Under the pieces are notes generated by a model that saw nothing but the letters and a program-made list of their open reading frames with translations, had not been told where the DNA came from and searched no databases. DNA of 64,000 bases, taken from NCBI RefSeq assembly GCF_000759025.1, contig NZ_JPOS01000016.1, positions 96,498 to 160,497 of the forward strand. The letters run 5' to 3'. Position numbers and translations under genes: made by a program. Numbering within the stretch: position 1 is the stretch's first letter; every line of letters starts with the position of its first letter. Below are positions 17,201 to 27,049 of the stretch, piece by piece. The stretch comes from Phaeodactylibacter xiamenensis (GTDB taxonomy: Bacteria; Bacteroidota; Bacteroidia; Chitinophagales; Saprospiraceae).

Positions 17201-19804
17201 CTAATTATTCCGGTCATAATATTTATAGCCGGTGGTCGGTTTTTGGTCATTTCCGCCTTCTCCCTGATTTTCGCCTTTGCCTTCTTCACCGAATAAAAGA
17301 TTGCTCCAGAAAGCTTTCCGTTTTTCGCGTCTTTCCTCGCGCTCCTCCAGCCGCGCCTGATAAGCCCGTATGCGCTGCACATAAGCTTCATCTGATTCGC
17401 CGGCCTGCCGGGGCGGTACGTTGATGACCCGGCCCTGTTCATCTTTGTAGGGCTGATCGGTCAAACGGCCGAACAAGCTTCGGTTGTCTTCAAAGTAGTA
17501 ATAGCCGTCCTCATGCGCAGCAAGGATGGGCATCTCCTCAAGGTAGGGCGGGCACTGCATGAGCGCCGTGACCGTGTCCGCCGGGGCTTCAAATTTGGCG
17601 TAGCGTACAGACTTGAAAGCCTTGTCCTGATACACCTTTCTCATAAACGCGCCGTAAATCGGCAGGGCTGTGGACGAAGCCTGCCCCCGGTACAAGGTGC
17701 GAAAATGCACCTGCGGCCAGGAACCGCCCACCCAGGCACCGGCGACCAACCGGGGGTTGAAGCCCATATACCAGCCATCAGACTGATTTTGGGTCGTCCC
17801 GGTCTTACCGGCCAGGTCGTTGTAAAGCCCGTAATGGTAACGGAGCTTCCGGGCCGTACCGCTATCGACTACCGACTCCAGCATTCTTATCATCATATCA
17901 GCCTGCGATTGCTCCAGCACCCGTGGAAAACGGCGCGGGTTAGGCCGGTCAAATTCAGCCAGAATGGTGCCATCAGCGGTCTCAATGCGGTCCAGATAGT
18001 GCCACTCCGGACGGCGGCCACGATTGGCAAAGGTGCCGTAGACTTTCGTCATTTCGTAAAGGGAAGCCTCCACTGCGCCCAAAGCAATGGAAGGTACCGC
18101 CGGGATTCGGTTCTCAATGCCCATTGCCTGCCCCAGTTGCCGGACCGAGTCCATGCCCGTCCGCATCATGATTTCCACCGTGACGGTGTTGACCGAATTG
18201 CTCAGTGCGCCCTCCATAGAATAAACGCCATCGTATTCGCCATCGGCATTGCGGGGGGACCAGTTATCATATTTGGCGTAAGCCACCTGCCGGTTGTAAG
18301 TGTACTCACAGGGCAGCATGCCGCTTTGCAGGGCCGTGGCATACACTATCGGCTTGAAGGTGGAGCCGACCTGCCGTTTGGCAAATACATGGTCATACTG
18401 AAAATACTTGTGGTCAATGCCGCCTACCCACGCTTTGATCAGCCCTGTGGATGGATCAGCCGCCAGAAAACCCGCATTCAGCAGGGTAAGGTAGTACTTC
18501 ACAGAGTCGAGCGGGCTCATTTCCCGTTCTTCTTCTCCCTTTTTCCAACTGAAGACCGTCATAGGGACGGGCTGCTGAAAGATAGCATCGATTGCTTCCT
18601 CTGAGAGGCCTTTGTCTTTTAGTTTCTGATAGCGCTCCGACTTCCGAACGGCCCGTTCCAGCACTTCACTGCTGACCCAGGGTGTCCCTTTTTTCCAGTC
18701 CTCGTAAAAGTTGCCCTGTACTTTGGTCATTTCCTCCTGCACGGCCTCTTCGGCGTAGCGCTGCAGACGGGCATCGATAGAGGTATAAATGCGAAGCCCA
18801 TCTGTATATAGATTATAAGGTGTGCCATCGGGCTTGGTGTAATCTTTCAGCATATCATCCAGCTCATGCCGCAGATGTTCCCGGAAATAGGTCGCCAATC
18901 CTTTGTTGTGGCCTTCGGGCCGGTAGTCCGTTTCCAGAGGCAACTGTATCAGTGAGTCTTTGACTTCCGCATCCAGATAACCATAGCGCACCATCTGCCC
19001 CAAAACGATATTGCGGCGGCGTTCGGCATTTTCGGGATGGCGCACCGGGCTGTAGTAAGTCGTGGCTTTGAGCATGCCAACCAAAACGGCGGCTTCTTCC
19101 AGGTTTAAGGCTTCCGGGGATTTATTGAAAAAGCGTTGCGCTGCGACTTTGATCCCGAAAATCCCTTCTCCAAAGGATACGGTGTTCAAATACAGCCGCA
19201 GGAGCTCCTCCTTGGCATAGACCTTTTCCAGGCGGCGGGCAATCAGCATTTCCCGCATTTTATTCACCACCATCGACAGCATAAGGTAATCCTCCCTCGG
19301 ATAAAGGTTCTTGGCCAGCTGCTGACTCAGGGTGCTGCCTCCCCCGGAGGACTCGTCCATGAGTAATATCGACTTGACCAGCACCCGGGCCGCAGCCCGA
19401 ACATCAATACCGCTGTGCTCAAAAAAACGGGCGTCTTCGGTAGCGACGAGGGCATTGATTAAATCAGGAGAAATCTCCTCAAAGTCAGCATTGATACGGT
19501 TTTCCACATAGTACTTGCCCAGCAGAACGCCATCTTCCGCGTATACCTCGGAAGCATTGTGGTTGCTGATGGCCTCCAGCTCCGGATAACCCGGTACGGG
19601 CCCCAGAGCTTCAAAGTACACCAGCGCTGCAATCACAAGGACAGACAAAAAGCCTAGAATACCGAGCCCCCCCGTTATCAGCCCGGCAATAGCCCAGCGG
19701 GGGTGCCGGCCGTAAAAGCCTAAAGACCACTGACGGAGTTGCTGCCACTGTGCGACGGACCAGGTCCTTGCTTGTTCAAAAAAATTGGAGTTGGACTGCT
19801 GCAT
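17201..19804 (-). CDS. Class A penicillin-binding protein (PBP1A type)
   Basis: 867 residues. A cytoplasmic N-terminus and one membrane helix (about 38-63) are followed by a GT51 glycosyltransferase domain with catalytic Glu123 in TEDARFFEHSGID, then GGSTLSQQLAKNLY and REMLIARRLE. The transpeptidase domain has the serine motif STFK (Ser481, Lys484), SNSVN and KTGTTQ. It polymerises and cross-links peptidoglycan in the periplasm. The C-terminal 60 residues are highly charged and Arg/Glu-rich (RLEEREERREKRKAFW), a tail of unknown role. The gene stands alone behind the terminator of the upstream T9SS gene. Confidence 0.96.
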   Translation of the reverse strand: MQQSNSNFFEQARTWSVAQWQQLRQWSLGFYGRHPRWAIAGLITGGLGILGFLSVLVIAALVYFEALGPVPGYPELEAISNHNASEVYAEDGVLLGKYYVENRINADFEEISPDLINALVATEDARFFEHSGIDVRAAARVLVKSILLMDESSGGGSTLSQQLAKNLYPREDYLMLSMVVNKMREMLIARRLEKVYAKEELLRLYLNTVSFGEGIFGIKVAAQRFFNKSPEALNLEEAAVLVGMLKATTYYSPVRHPENAERRRNIVLGQMVRYGYLDAEVKDSLIQLPLETDYRPEGHNKGLATYFREHLRHELDDMLKDYTKPDGTPYNLYTDGLRIYTSIDARLQRYAEEAVQEEMTKVQGNFYEDWKKGTPWVSSEVLERAVRKSERYQKLKDKGLSEEAIDAIFQQPVPMTVFSWKKGEEEREMSPLDSVKYYLTLLNAGFLAADPSTGLIKAWVGGIDHKYFQYDHVFAKRQVGSTFKPIVYATALQSGMLPCEYTYNRQVAYAKYDNWSPRNADGEYDGVYSMEGALSNSVNTVTVEIMMRTGMDSVRQLGQAMGIENRIPAVPSIALGAVEASLYEMTKVYGTFANRGRRPEWHYLDRIETADGTILAEFDRPNPRRFPRVLEQSQADMMIRMLESVVDSGTARKLRYHYGLYNDLAGKTGTTQNQSDGWYMGFNPRLVAGAWVGGSWPQVHFRTLYRGQASSTALPIYGAFMRKVYQDKAFKSVRYAKFEAPADTVTALMQCPPYLEEMPILAAHEDGYYYFEDNRSLFGRLTDQPYKDEQGRVINVPPRQAGESDEAYVQRIRAYQARLEEREERREKRKAFWSNLLFGEEGKGENQGEGGNDQKPTTGYKYYDRNN

Positions 19805-19990
19805 CTAAATCACTGCGTCTGTTTGTTTTAAAATGACCTTGTCTAACGCCAGGCGTTGCACTTTTATTCCCCCTTATGCATGAAAAATTGCCTTTTCTGG
19901 CTGCGAACGAAGCGATCGACAATCTGCTCTGCAAAATAAACAATATTTGTTTTAAAATCAACCAAATAGAAACAAACGTCAGCTATAAAC

Positions 19991-20031
19991 GAAACTGCCG
20001 CTCCCCACACTCAGGTGGAAAGCGGCAGCTT
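19991..20031 (-). terminator. Terminator after the type B T9SS gene
   Basis: Stem CTGCCGCT / AGCGGCAG with extra A-T closing pairs, an 18-base loop and a T-rich tail (TTTCGTTT) on the minus strand, about 20 bases past the stop at 20050. Confidence 0.75.
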
Positions 20032-20049
20032 ATCAGCGCATTGCCTCCG

Positions 20050-23000
20050 TTAACGGATCAGGGACAAATCGCCCCGGTAGACCAGCCGGATGCCATCCAG
20101 GAATTCAACATCAATCACATAAACGTAGACGCCCATGTTCATGAACTCACCTTTAAAGGAACCGTCCCAAAGCGGTAGCCCTCCGGCGCAGAACAGACCA
20201 TTGCTGACATCAAACCCACCATTTTGATAGACCTGATTGCCCCAACGGTCAAAGATATTCACACTTCGAATGGCCGTGACGCCGGTGCAGGGAAAAACCC
20301 GGAACTCATCGTTGGTGCCATCACCGTTAGGTGAGAAAGCGCCCGGGATATAGATATTCCGGTTGGCATCAAGCTCCACAAATACCGAGCCTTCCGCATC
20401 ACAGCCATTTATATCCACAATGCGCAGGGTGTAATCTTGCGATTCCAATGGGAAGACCGTGGGGTTTTCCACTGTATCTGAGGACAGGTAAATAGCAGGG
20501 GTCCAAATAAAGGAGTCAACCTGCGTGCCCGCCGGGCTGATGATCGGCATGAGGCTTGTGGTGCTGTCGCCGAGCTCAATTTCCACCACCGGCTGAGGGA
20601 AGGTAACGGTGATCTCATCGGGCTGATCGATTTCCACAAAGAAGGCCGCAGAACAGCCATTGGGGTCGAATATTTCAATGGTGTGCTCCCCGTCACCGAA
20701 GATATCTGCAGGGACATCAGGTGTCAGTAACACCCCATTTCCATCAACCATGTACCGGTAATCATCCGGTGTGGTGCCTGCGCCTCCAAATACGGTGTCA
20801 ATGAAAACCAGTGTAGTAGCATCGAAGCAGGGCGGATCTTCCGGATCAGGGATGATGGCCATGATTTCAGTAGGTTCGATCAGGCTGATGGACACAGAAT
20901 CCTGACAGCCTTGCGTATCTGTGATCGTGATACCATAGGTGCCAGCCGTCAGTCCGCTCGCGAATCCGGTAGCGGCATTGCCCGCCCCCTGCGGTACATT
21001 GGCTGAGAAAGAGAAGGGGGTATTACCAACTGGATTAATATTGTCGTTGAAATTATAAGTCACCGCTATTTGCCCGTCTTCCTCACCGAAGCAGGAAATA
21101 TCGCGGGTATTAACAGGATCGATGCTCAGCTCCAGGGCATCAGGTTCGCCAATTTCGGGCAGGCCATCCTGCTCACAGCCATTGGCATCAGTAACGATAA
21201 CGTTGTAGGCACCAGCCATCAGGCCCGACACAGTGGCAGTTGTCTCATTAAGGTCAGGCCAGAGGAATGTGTACCCTCCTGCACCCCCCGAAGGCGTCAG
21301 CGTTATAGAACCATCTGTGCCTCCATTACAGCTCACGCTTGAAGAAGATACATTGAGCGCAATCGGATCAGGGCTCGGGATGATGACTTCTGCAGTTTGT
21401 ACGCATCCATTCTCATCTGTCACCACCACCGTTTGGGAGTCCCGGCACAATTGCGTTGCGGTGGACGTCAGTACATCCAGGTCAATCTCCCCGCTTTCCC
21501 AGTTAAAGTTGAAGAGGCCGGTACTGCCATCAGCGTACATGGCCGTTGCCGTTGCCTGCCCATCGCATACGCCCTCGAAACAACTGACCGGCAGGACATC
21601 CGTAAAGGACACCTCAATACTCGGCGGGTCAACCACCTCTGCTGTTGCCGTTACGCCTGCACAGCCATTCGCATCCACAACAGTCAGGTTGTAAAGGCCA
21701 GCAGAGAGCCCCGGATTGAGCACGGTGGAAAGCGTATCTGAGCCCCAGATGTACTGATAAGGTGCGGTGCCACCACTGGCAAATACCGTAAGGCTACCAT
21801 TGCTTTGCCCCACACAGAGCGGCGAGGATGAACCAATACTGTCGATAACCAGTGGTGCCGGTGCAACAACCTGTGCCGATTCGACCAGCTCACAGCCATC
21901 CTCAGCCGTAATAGTCACAAAGTAGGTGCCAGGTGCAAGGTTGGCAATAGCCGGTCCGGTCTCGTTATTGCTCCAGGTATAACTCTCGATTGGAGAGCCG
22001 CCGGGCGTCGCTGTGATCGTCAGGCTACCATTGGTATCATCAGAGCAGAGCAGGGTATCATTTTCAAACTCAATAATATTGGGCGGTGCCGGTGCTGTGA
22101 CCGCAAAGGTGTCGATCGATGTGCAGCCATTGGCGTCCTCCAGATTGAGAATGTAGAGGCCTTGTACCAGATCCGTCAGGATAGAGTCTGTATCCATATT
22201 CGACCAGTCGTAAGTGTAAGGAGCCGTACCACCATCTACGCCCACAGTAATAGCACCATCCATACCACCGCCGGTACAGCTCTCGTTGGCCAGGTCCAGC
22301 AGCGTCACCTGAAGCGAATCAGGCTGTCCTATATTAAAGGTGTCTATGGTGAAACAACCGAGCGGGTCCTGATCGGTTACGGTAACGACATACAGACCGG
22401 GCGCCAGGTTATTGATGTTGGCTCCGGCAAGGCTGCTTCCGCCGGGCAGTGCGGTCCAGTTGTACGTGAAGGCACCGAATGGAGGTTGGCCGGTGGCGGT
22501 GCCCTGTACCTGCAGGAACGCATCATCCGCACCATTACAGCTGACGTGGGAAGAGTCCACCAGGGTCACGCCCAGTAGCTTGGTGGCCCCTACAGGAAAG
22601 CTGTCGATGACTACACACCCATTCGCATCCGTAACCGTCAGGTTGTACATGCCGGGGTCAAGGTCCAGCAGTTGTGCCGTTGCAGCAGTATCTACCGGCT
22701 GCCCTTCCCACTGATAATAGTAACTGCCCATATCATTTACGCCACCGGAAGCGCCTACAGTAATGGCACCATCCATGGCACCGCTACAGGTAGCATCCGT
22801 AATATTGGTATTCTGAGCCAGGAGCAGCAGTTCACCGGGTTGGCTGAGGGTCGTACTGGCTGTGGCAACGCACCCATTATTATCCGTAACGGTAACGGCG
22901 TAGGCCTGTGGCTGGAAAGAAAGCCCGGTAATGGTTTGGGTGGAGTCCCCGGTATTCCAGGAAAAAGTGAAGCCAGGCCCGGGGTTGGGCTGAGCCACGC

Positions 23001-24693
23001 CATCCAGCGTAATCTGAGCGGTCAGGCTGCCATCGCTATCGCCGTTACACGTGGGCTGAGTCTCAAGGAGGCTGAGCCCAAGGGCCGGGCCTTCGAGTAC
23101 CTGCAATTCTATGGTGTCAATATTGGCAGGCATATCGCTGTCTGAAACAGTGATCGAGAATACCCCTTCTCCCAGCCCTGATGCCGTGAAGCTGTCGCCC
23201 GAGGCGGCAATTGTCCCGGTATTGTCCGGGCCGGCAGGGGGTACTGCATTCCAGGCATAAGTGTAAGGGGGCACGCCACCTGTAGCCGTGACGGTAAAGG
23301 TGCCGTCATCAAAACCGGCACAGGAGACACTATCCACGGTGCCTTGTACCAGTAAGATTGCATTGGTGATATTGACCTGCCCGTTATCAATGATAGTTGG
23401 AATATCCGCGTTTCCTGAATTGGCATTTCCGGCCTGTATATCCAGAGGGGAATCAATAATCGTCACCGCTGCCTCATCGCCCAGGTCGCCAACGACTTCA
23501 AAGCAAACCTCAAAGAGGAGTGCGCCATCCGGCAGGGTACGGGGCGTGGCCAGAAAGTCTGCCCACCCCATGGTCAGCCGCCCGGTATCGGTAATGGCCG
23601 GAGAGATATTAAAAATGCCCTGATCAAAGGAGGGCAGGTCAGACGTCAGGTTGTCAACACCTATAAAATCAAGCAGCGCAGGGTCCCATGCCATGGAAAA
23701 CTGAGCATTGGTCAGGTTGACGAAGTTGGTCGTCGTCACCGGGACACAGACGGTATCGCCGGGAGCGCCATTCAGGTCGCCTACATCAAAAAGCACAGGC
23801 ATCACGAGTGTATCGATCAGGCCGCAGCTTTTGCCATCTTCCACGATGACTTCATAAGTGCCTGTCTCGGGCACGGTATAGGTGATGGTATCGTTGTGGC
23901 CGGGCGTCACCGTTTGGACCGTGCCCATTGCGCCGCCTCCGATTTCATTAATGGTAATGGTGTAGGAAGTGGAAGGGTCAAACTCCGGCAGGCCGCCCTG
24001 CAGGACAAAGCTGCCTTCCAGCCCTCCGGCGGGGTCGACAAAGGTTTCGGTAATGGCGATGCTTTCGAGGTACACCACCGAAAAGGCTTCATCGATGCTG
24101 ACGCTCACACAGGGACCGCCCTGCTCGTACTCCAAAGCAGAGGCGTTGTCCACGGTGATTGGGGCAAACCAAAACTGAATCGGCGCCGGCACGCCCATGT
24201 TATAGGCTTCCTGCAAGCTGCCGTTGTTGATCAGGTCGAGATTGCCAAAACTGTTGATGGTAGGTGCCAGCCAGATGCCATTCTCCTGATCAAATTCAAA
24301 TCCATTGAGAATGATGGGCGAAGTCGTATTCAGAGAGGGGTCCGTCAGCACAGTGGTCAGGTCAGGCCCATCAATAGTTGGTATATCATCATAAAAGGCG
24401 TAAGCGATACCAGGCGCAGTAGCCGGGTTTGGATCGCCACCGAAGGAAAAATCCATGTTGTGGGTCAACCGCAGCGTATCGCCCATACACAAATAAATGG
24501 TGTCAGGGTCAATATCATTGGATTGCCCTGCGAAGGGGCCAAAACCCTGAATCGTCCCCGCATTATTCTGATTGCAGGGCACCCGAAAAGCACTTTCAGC
24601 AGAACCCAGTACAGAAACATTTTGAGGCACCTGCGCGTACAGCCCCATATTGGCGAGCAGCAGTAAGGCAATTGGAAGGAAAAATCTAATCAT
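20050..24693 (-). CDS. Large secreted SprB-repeat protein with type B T9SS sorting domain
   Basis: 1547 residues. Signal peptide MIRFFLPIALLLLANMGLYAQ. Residues about 300-430 resemble a cohesin-type beta-sandwich (GDLNGAPGDTVCVPVTTTNF then FSMAWDPALLDFIGVDNL). About twelve SprB-like repeats of 70-90 residues follow, each with a variant of SCNGxxDGxITV, GGxxPYTYxW, L.PGxYxVTVTDxNGC. The end is the gliding-motility-associated C-terminal domain (IYIPGAFSPNGDGTNDEFRV... IFDRWGNQVYQ... LWDGSFKG... GVYVYVI), the signal for type B T9SS export and surface attachment. SprB itself is a mobile gliding adhesin; here adhesion or surface-layer function is likely. It stands alone with its own terminator. 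Confidence 0.93.
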   Translation of the reverse strand: MIRFFLPIALLLLANMGLYAQVPQNVSVLGSAESAFRVPCNQNNAGTIQGFGPFAGQSNDIDPDTIYLCMGDTLRLTHNMDFSFGGDPNPATAPGIAYAFYDDIPTIDGPDLTTVLTDPSLNTTSPIILNGFEFDQENGIWLAPTINSFGNLDLINNGSLQEAYNMGVPAPIQFWFAPITVDNASALEYEQGGPCVSVSIDEAFSVVYLESIAITETFVDPAGGLEGSFVLQGGLPEFDPSTSYTITINEIGGGAMGTVQTVTPGHNDTITYTVPETGTYEVIVEDGKSCGLIDTLVMPVLFDVGDLNGAPGDTVCVPVTTTNFVNLTNAQFSMAWDPALLDFIGVDNLTSDLPSFDQGIFNISPAITDTGRLTMGWADFLATPRTLPDGALLFEVCFEVVGDLGDEAAVTIIDSPLDIQAGNANSGNADIPTIIDNGQVNITNAILLVQGTVDSVSCAGFDDGTFTVTATGGVPPYTYAWNAVPPAGPDNTGTIAASGDSFTASGLGEGVFSITVSDSDMPANIDTIELQVLEGPALGLSLLETQPTCNGDSDGSLTAQITLDGVAQPNPGPGFTFSWNTGDSTQTITGLSFQPQAYAVTVTDNNGCVATASTTLSQPGELLLLAQNTNITDATCSGAMDGAITVGASGGVNDMGSYYYQWEGQPVDTAATAQLLDLDPGMYNLTVTDANGCVVIDSFPVGATKLLGVTLVDSSHVSCNGADDAFLQVQGTATGQPPFGAFTYNWTALPGGSSLAGANINNLAPGLYVVTVTDQDPLGCFTIDTFNIGQPDSLQVTLLDLANESCTGGGMDGAITVGVDGGTAPYTYDWSNMDTDSILTDLVQGLYILNLEDANGCTSIDTFAVTAPAPPNIIEFENDTLLCSDDTNGSLTITATPGGSPIESYTWSNNETGPAIANLAPGTYFVTITAEDGCELVESAQVVAPAPLVIDSIGSSSPLCVGQSNGSLTVFASGGTAPYQYIWGSDTLSTVLNPGLSAGLYNLTVVDANGCAGVTATAEVVDPPSIEVSFTDVLPVSCFEGVCDGQATATAMYADGSTGLFNFNWESGEIDLDVLTSTATQLCRDSQTVVVTDENGCVQTAEVIIPSPDPIALNVSSSSVSCNGGTDGSITLTPSGGAGGYTFLWPDLNETTATVSGLMAGAYNVIVTDANGCEQDGLPEIGEPDALELSIDPVNTRDISCFGEEDGQIAVTYNFNDNINPVGNTPFSFSANVPQGAGNAATGFASGLTAGTYGITITDTQGCQDSVSISLIEPTEIMAIIPDPEDPPCFDATTLVFIDTVFGGAGTTPDDYRYMVDGNGVLLTPDVPADIFGDGEHTIEIFDPNGCSAAFFVEIDQPDEITVTFPQPVVEIELGDSTTSLMPIISPAGTQVDSFIWTPAIYLSSDTVENPTVFPLESQDYTLRIVDINGCDAEGSVFVELDANRNIYIPGAFSPNGDGTNDEFRVFPCTGVTAIRSVNIFDRWGNQVYQNGGFDVSNGLFCAGGLPLWDGSFKGEFMNMGVYVYVIDVEFLDGIRLVYRGDLSLIR

Positions 24694-24893
24694 TGTTCCG
24701 GATTGATTTGAATATCGTTAATGGGATTTGGGTAAGGGCATATTTCAACAGGGCATAAAAATAGGCATCGCCCTCCGACTATTGTAATTTGTCGAAAAGT
24801 TTAATGGTCTGTAATACGGCTCCTTTACGGAAAGGTACCCGTACAATACTGAATTGAACGATGTTGCTGCTCAAAAAGTGTACGACTGGCCTT

Positions 24894-26894
24894 TTAATAC
24901 GACAACAGTCGCTCCAACTGCGCCCGGAAGCGGGTTTTGGGTAAAAACTGCTCTTCCAAAACAGTCGAAAAAGGCACGGGGGTATCCAGGCTGCCTGCCC
25001 GAAGCACCGGTGCATCCAAATACTCAAACAGGTGCTCGCTGATGTAAGCGGAAAGCTCTCCGCCAATACCGCCCGTTTGGGTATCTTCGTGCAGGATAAG
25101 CACCCGGTTGGTTTTCTGCACCGTTGCCCGGATGGCGTCGTAATCCAGAGGCAAAAGGGTACGCAGGTCCAGGATGTCAGCATCGATGCCCATTTCCGCA
25201 CAAACCTCCAGCGCCCAGTGCACGCCCATACCGTAGGTAATGATAGAGACTTCATCGCCCTCCGCCGCCAGGCGGGCCTTGCCGATTGGCGTGGTGTAGT
25301 ACCCGTCAGGCACCGCCGCCGTCAGTCGGCGGTACAGGGCTTTATGCTCAAAGTACAGCACCGGGTTGGGGTCTTCAAAGCTAGCCAGCAGCAGACCTTT
25401 GGCATCTTCCGGGGTGGAAGGGTAGACGATCTTCAGGCCCGGAGTGTGGAAAAACCAGGCTTCGTTGCTCTGGGAATGGAAAGGTCCGGCACCTACGCCT
25501 CCGCCCGTGGGCATCCGGATGACCACATCGGCATTCTGCCCCCAGCGGTAGTGCAGCTTCGCCAGGTTGTTGACAATCTGATTGAACCCGCAGCTCACAA
25601 AATCCGCAAACTGCATTTCCACCATCGCTTTGTACCCCTTCAGGCTGAGCCCCAGGCCTATGCCTATGATGGCGCTTTCGCAAAGGGGCGTGTTGCGCAC
25701 CCGGTCGTGCCCAAATTTTTCTGTAAAGCCATCCGTAATTTTAAACACCCCGCCGTAATCGGCAATATCCTGCCCCATGAGGACGAGGTTATCGTGGGCT
25801 TCCATGGCAGCCTCCAGGCCTTTGGAGATGGCATCTACAAAGCGCAGCTCGGTGGACGGCCCCTGTGGTGGTTTTGGGACTGGTGTATCAGGTGCATAGA
25901 CATCCCCCAATTCTGTTTCCAGTACAGCTGTTACAGCCGGCTCGGCGTAGGCTTTGTCCAGCCCTTCGTTGATTTGCTGCTTGAATGATTTGCGGAGGGC
26001 TTTGACTTGTGCTTCATCGAGCACACCTTCCTGCAATAAAAAGCGCTCATAGTTGTCCAGGGGGTCGCGCTGTGCCCATTCGTCCATCAGCTCCTGTGGG
26101 ACATACTTGGTGCCGGAAGCCTCTTCGTGCCCGCGCATACGGAAAGTGCGGCACTCAATTAGGACAGGCTCAGGGTTTTCACGTAGTTCGGCAGACAGGC
26201 GGGTAAAGGTTTCGTAAACCTCCAGGATGTTGTTGCCATCAATGACTTCGGACCGCATGCCGTAACCTTTAGCCCGGTCGGCAAGCTGCTCACAGCGGTA
26301 CTGCTCGCTTGTAGGGGTGGACAAGCCGTAGCCATTATTCTCAATCACAAAAAGCACCGGCAGTTCCCAGACCGCTGCCGTATTGAGTGCTTCGTGAAAT
26401 TCGCCCTCACTTGTGCCTCCTTCGCCGGTAAAAGCCAGGGAGACCTGGCCGGCTTTGCTTAGCTTATTGGCAAGCGCAACCCCTGCGGCCAGCGACAACT
26501 GTGGCCCGAGGTGGGAAATCATACCCACAATGCGGTAGTCCATCGCACCAAAGTGAAAAGACCGGTCCCGGCCTTTAGTAAACCCCAGCTCTTTGCCCTG
26601 CCATTGGGCAAACAGGCGCTCCAACGGCACTTCCCGGCTGGTGAATACGCCCAGATTGCGGTGCATGGTGAAGAGCAGTTCGTCAGGATGGAGGGCCAGT
26701 GCAGCGCCCACAGAGATCGCCTCCTGCCCAATGCCCGAAAACCACTTGCTGATTTTGCCCTGCCGCAACAGGATCAACATCTTCTCTTCGATCATGCGGG
26801 GCAGCAGCAGCCCTCGGTATAATTTCAGGAGCTCTTCATCAGAAAACGCACTACGGTCGTAGGCAAGGACGGGTGTTGAGATGACGTCGGCCAT
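24894..26894 (-). CDS. 2-oxoacid dehydrogenase E1, alpha and beta subunits fused
   Basis: 666 residues from the ATG at 26894. A GTG at 26921 is excluded because it overlaps the -7 promoter box. The first half is an E1 alpha subunit with the thiamine diphosphate motif GEGGTSEGEFHEA ... ENNGYG and the phosphorylation-loop-like RGHEEASGTKYVP. The second half is an E1 beta (transketolase-like) subunit starting near LRFVDAISKGLEAAMEAHDN, with MGQDIADYGGVFKIT, MPTGGGVGAGPFHSQSNEAW and a C-terminal HEDTQTGGIG. Such fused E1 proteins in Bacteroidota are annotated as branched-chain 2-oxoacid or pyruvate dehydrogenase components. E2 and E3 are not nearby. Substrate cannot be fixed from sequence alone. 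The 200 bases downstream hold nothing I recognise. Confidence 0.9.
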   Translation of the reverse strand: MADVISTPVLAYDRSAFSDEELLKLYRGLLLPRMIEEKMLILLRQGKISKWFSGIGQEAISVGAALALHPDELLFTMHRNLGVFTSREVPLERLFAQWQGKELGFTKGRDRSFHFGAMDYRIVGMISHLGPQLSLAAGVALANKLSKAGQVSLAFTGEGGTSEGEFHEALNTAAVWELPVLFVIENNGYGLSTPTSEQYRCEQLADRAKGYGMRSEVIDGNNILEVYETFTRLSAELRENPEPVLIECRTFRMRGHEEASGTKYVPQELMDEWAQRDPLDNYERFLLQEGVLDEAQVKALRKSFKQQINEGLDKAYAEPAVTAVLETELGDVYAPDTPVPKPPQGPSTELRFVDAISKGLEAAMEAHDNLVLMGQDIADYGGVFKITDGFTEKFGHDRVRNTPLCESAIIGIGLGLSLKGYKAMVEMQFADFVSCGFNQIVNNLAKLHYRWGQNADVVIRMPTGGGVGAGPFHSQSNEAWFFHTPGLKIVYPSTPEDAKGLLLASFEDPNPVLYFEHKALYRRLTAAVPDGYYTTPIGKARLAAEGDEVSIITYGMGVHWALEVCAEMGIDADILDLRTLLPLDYDAIRATVQKTNRVLILHEDTQTGGIGGELSAYISEHLFEYLDAPVLRAGSLDTPVPFSTVLEEQFLPKTRFRAQLERLLSY

Positions 26895-26920
26895 GGTTTT
26901 AGTTTGGTTAAATTCGGGCA

Positions 26921-26928
26921 CAAAGGTA
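26921..26928 (-). promoter_or_regulatory. Candidate -7 box (TACCTTTG) for the E1 fusion gene
   Basis: Minus-strand TAnnTTTG match 27 bases upstream of the ATG at 26894. Its position supports that start over the upstream GTG. Confidence 0.55.
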
Positions 26929-27049
26929 GGTGGTTTCTGAATGTCTGTGCAAGAAAAATCAGGCTTTGTTTATAGCTTTTCACCAAACAAAAGCCCTGTC
27001 TTCTGCCTTCAATAAGGTGAGACATTTCCAAGTTCAAACAACAATAGTT

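Noticed and set aside
17513..18604. 363-residue plus-strand frame inside the PBP1 gene
   Set aside because: Antisense to the transpeptidase domain, whose catalytic motifs are all in the minus frame.
20500..23300. Regularly spaced similar segments that might suggest a repeat array or CRISPR
   Set aside because: They are in frame and encode SprB-type protein repeats; spacing follows protein domains of 70-90 residues and the DNA copies are divergent.
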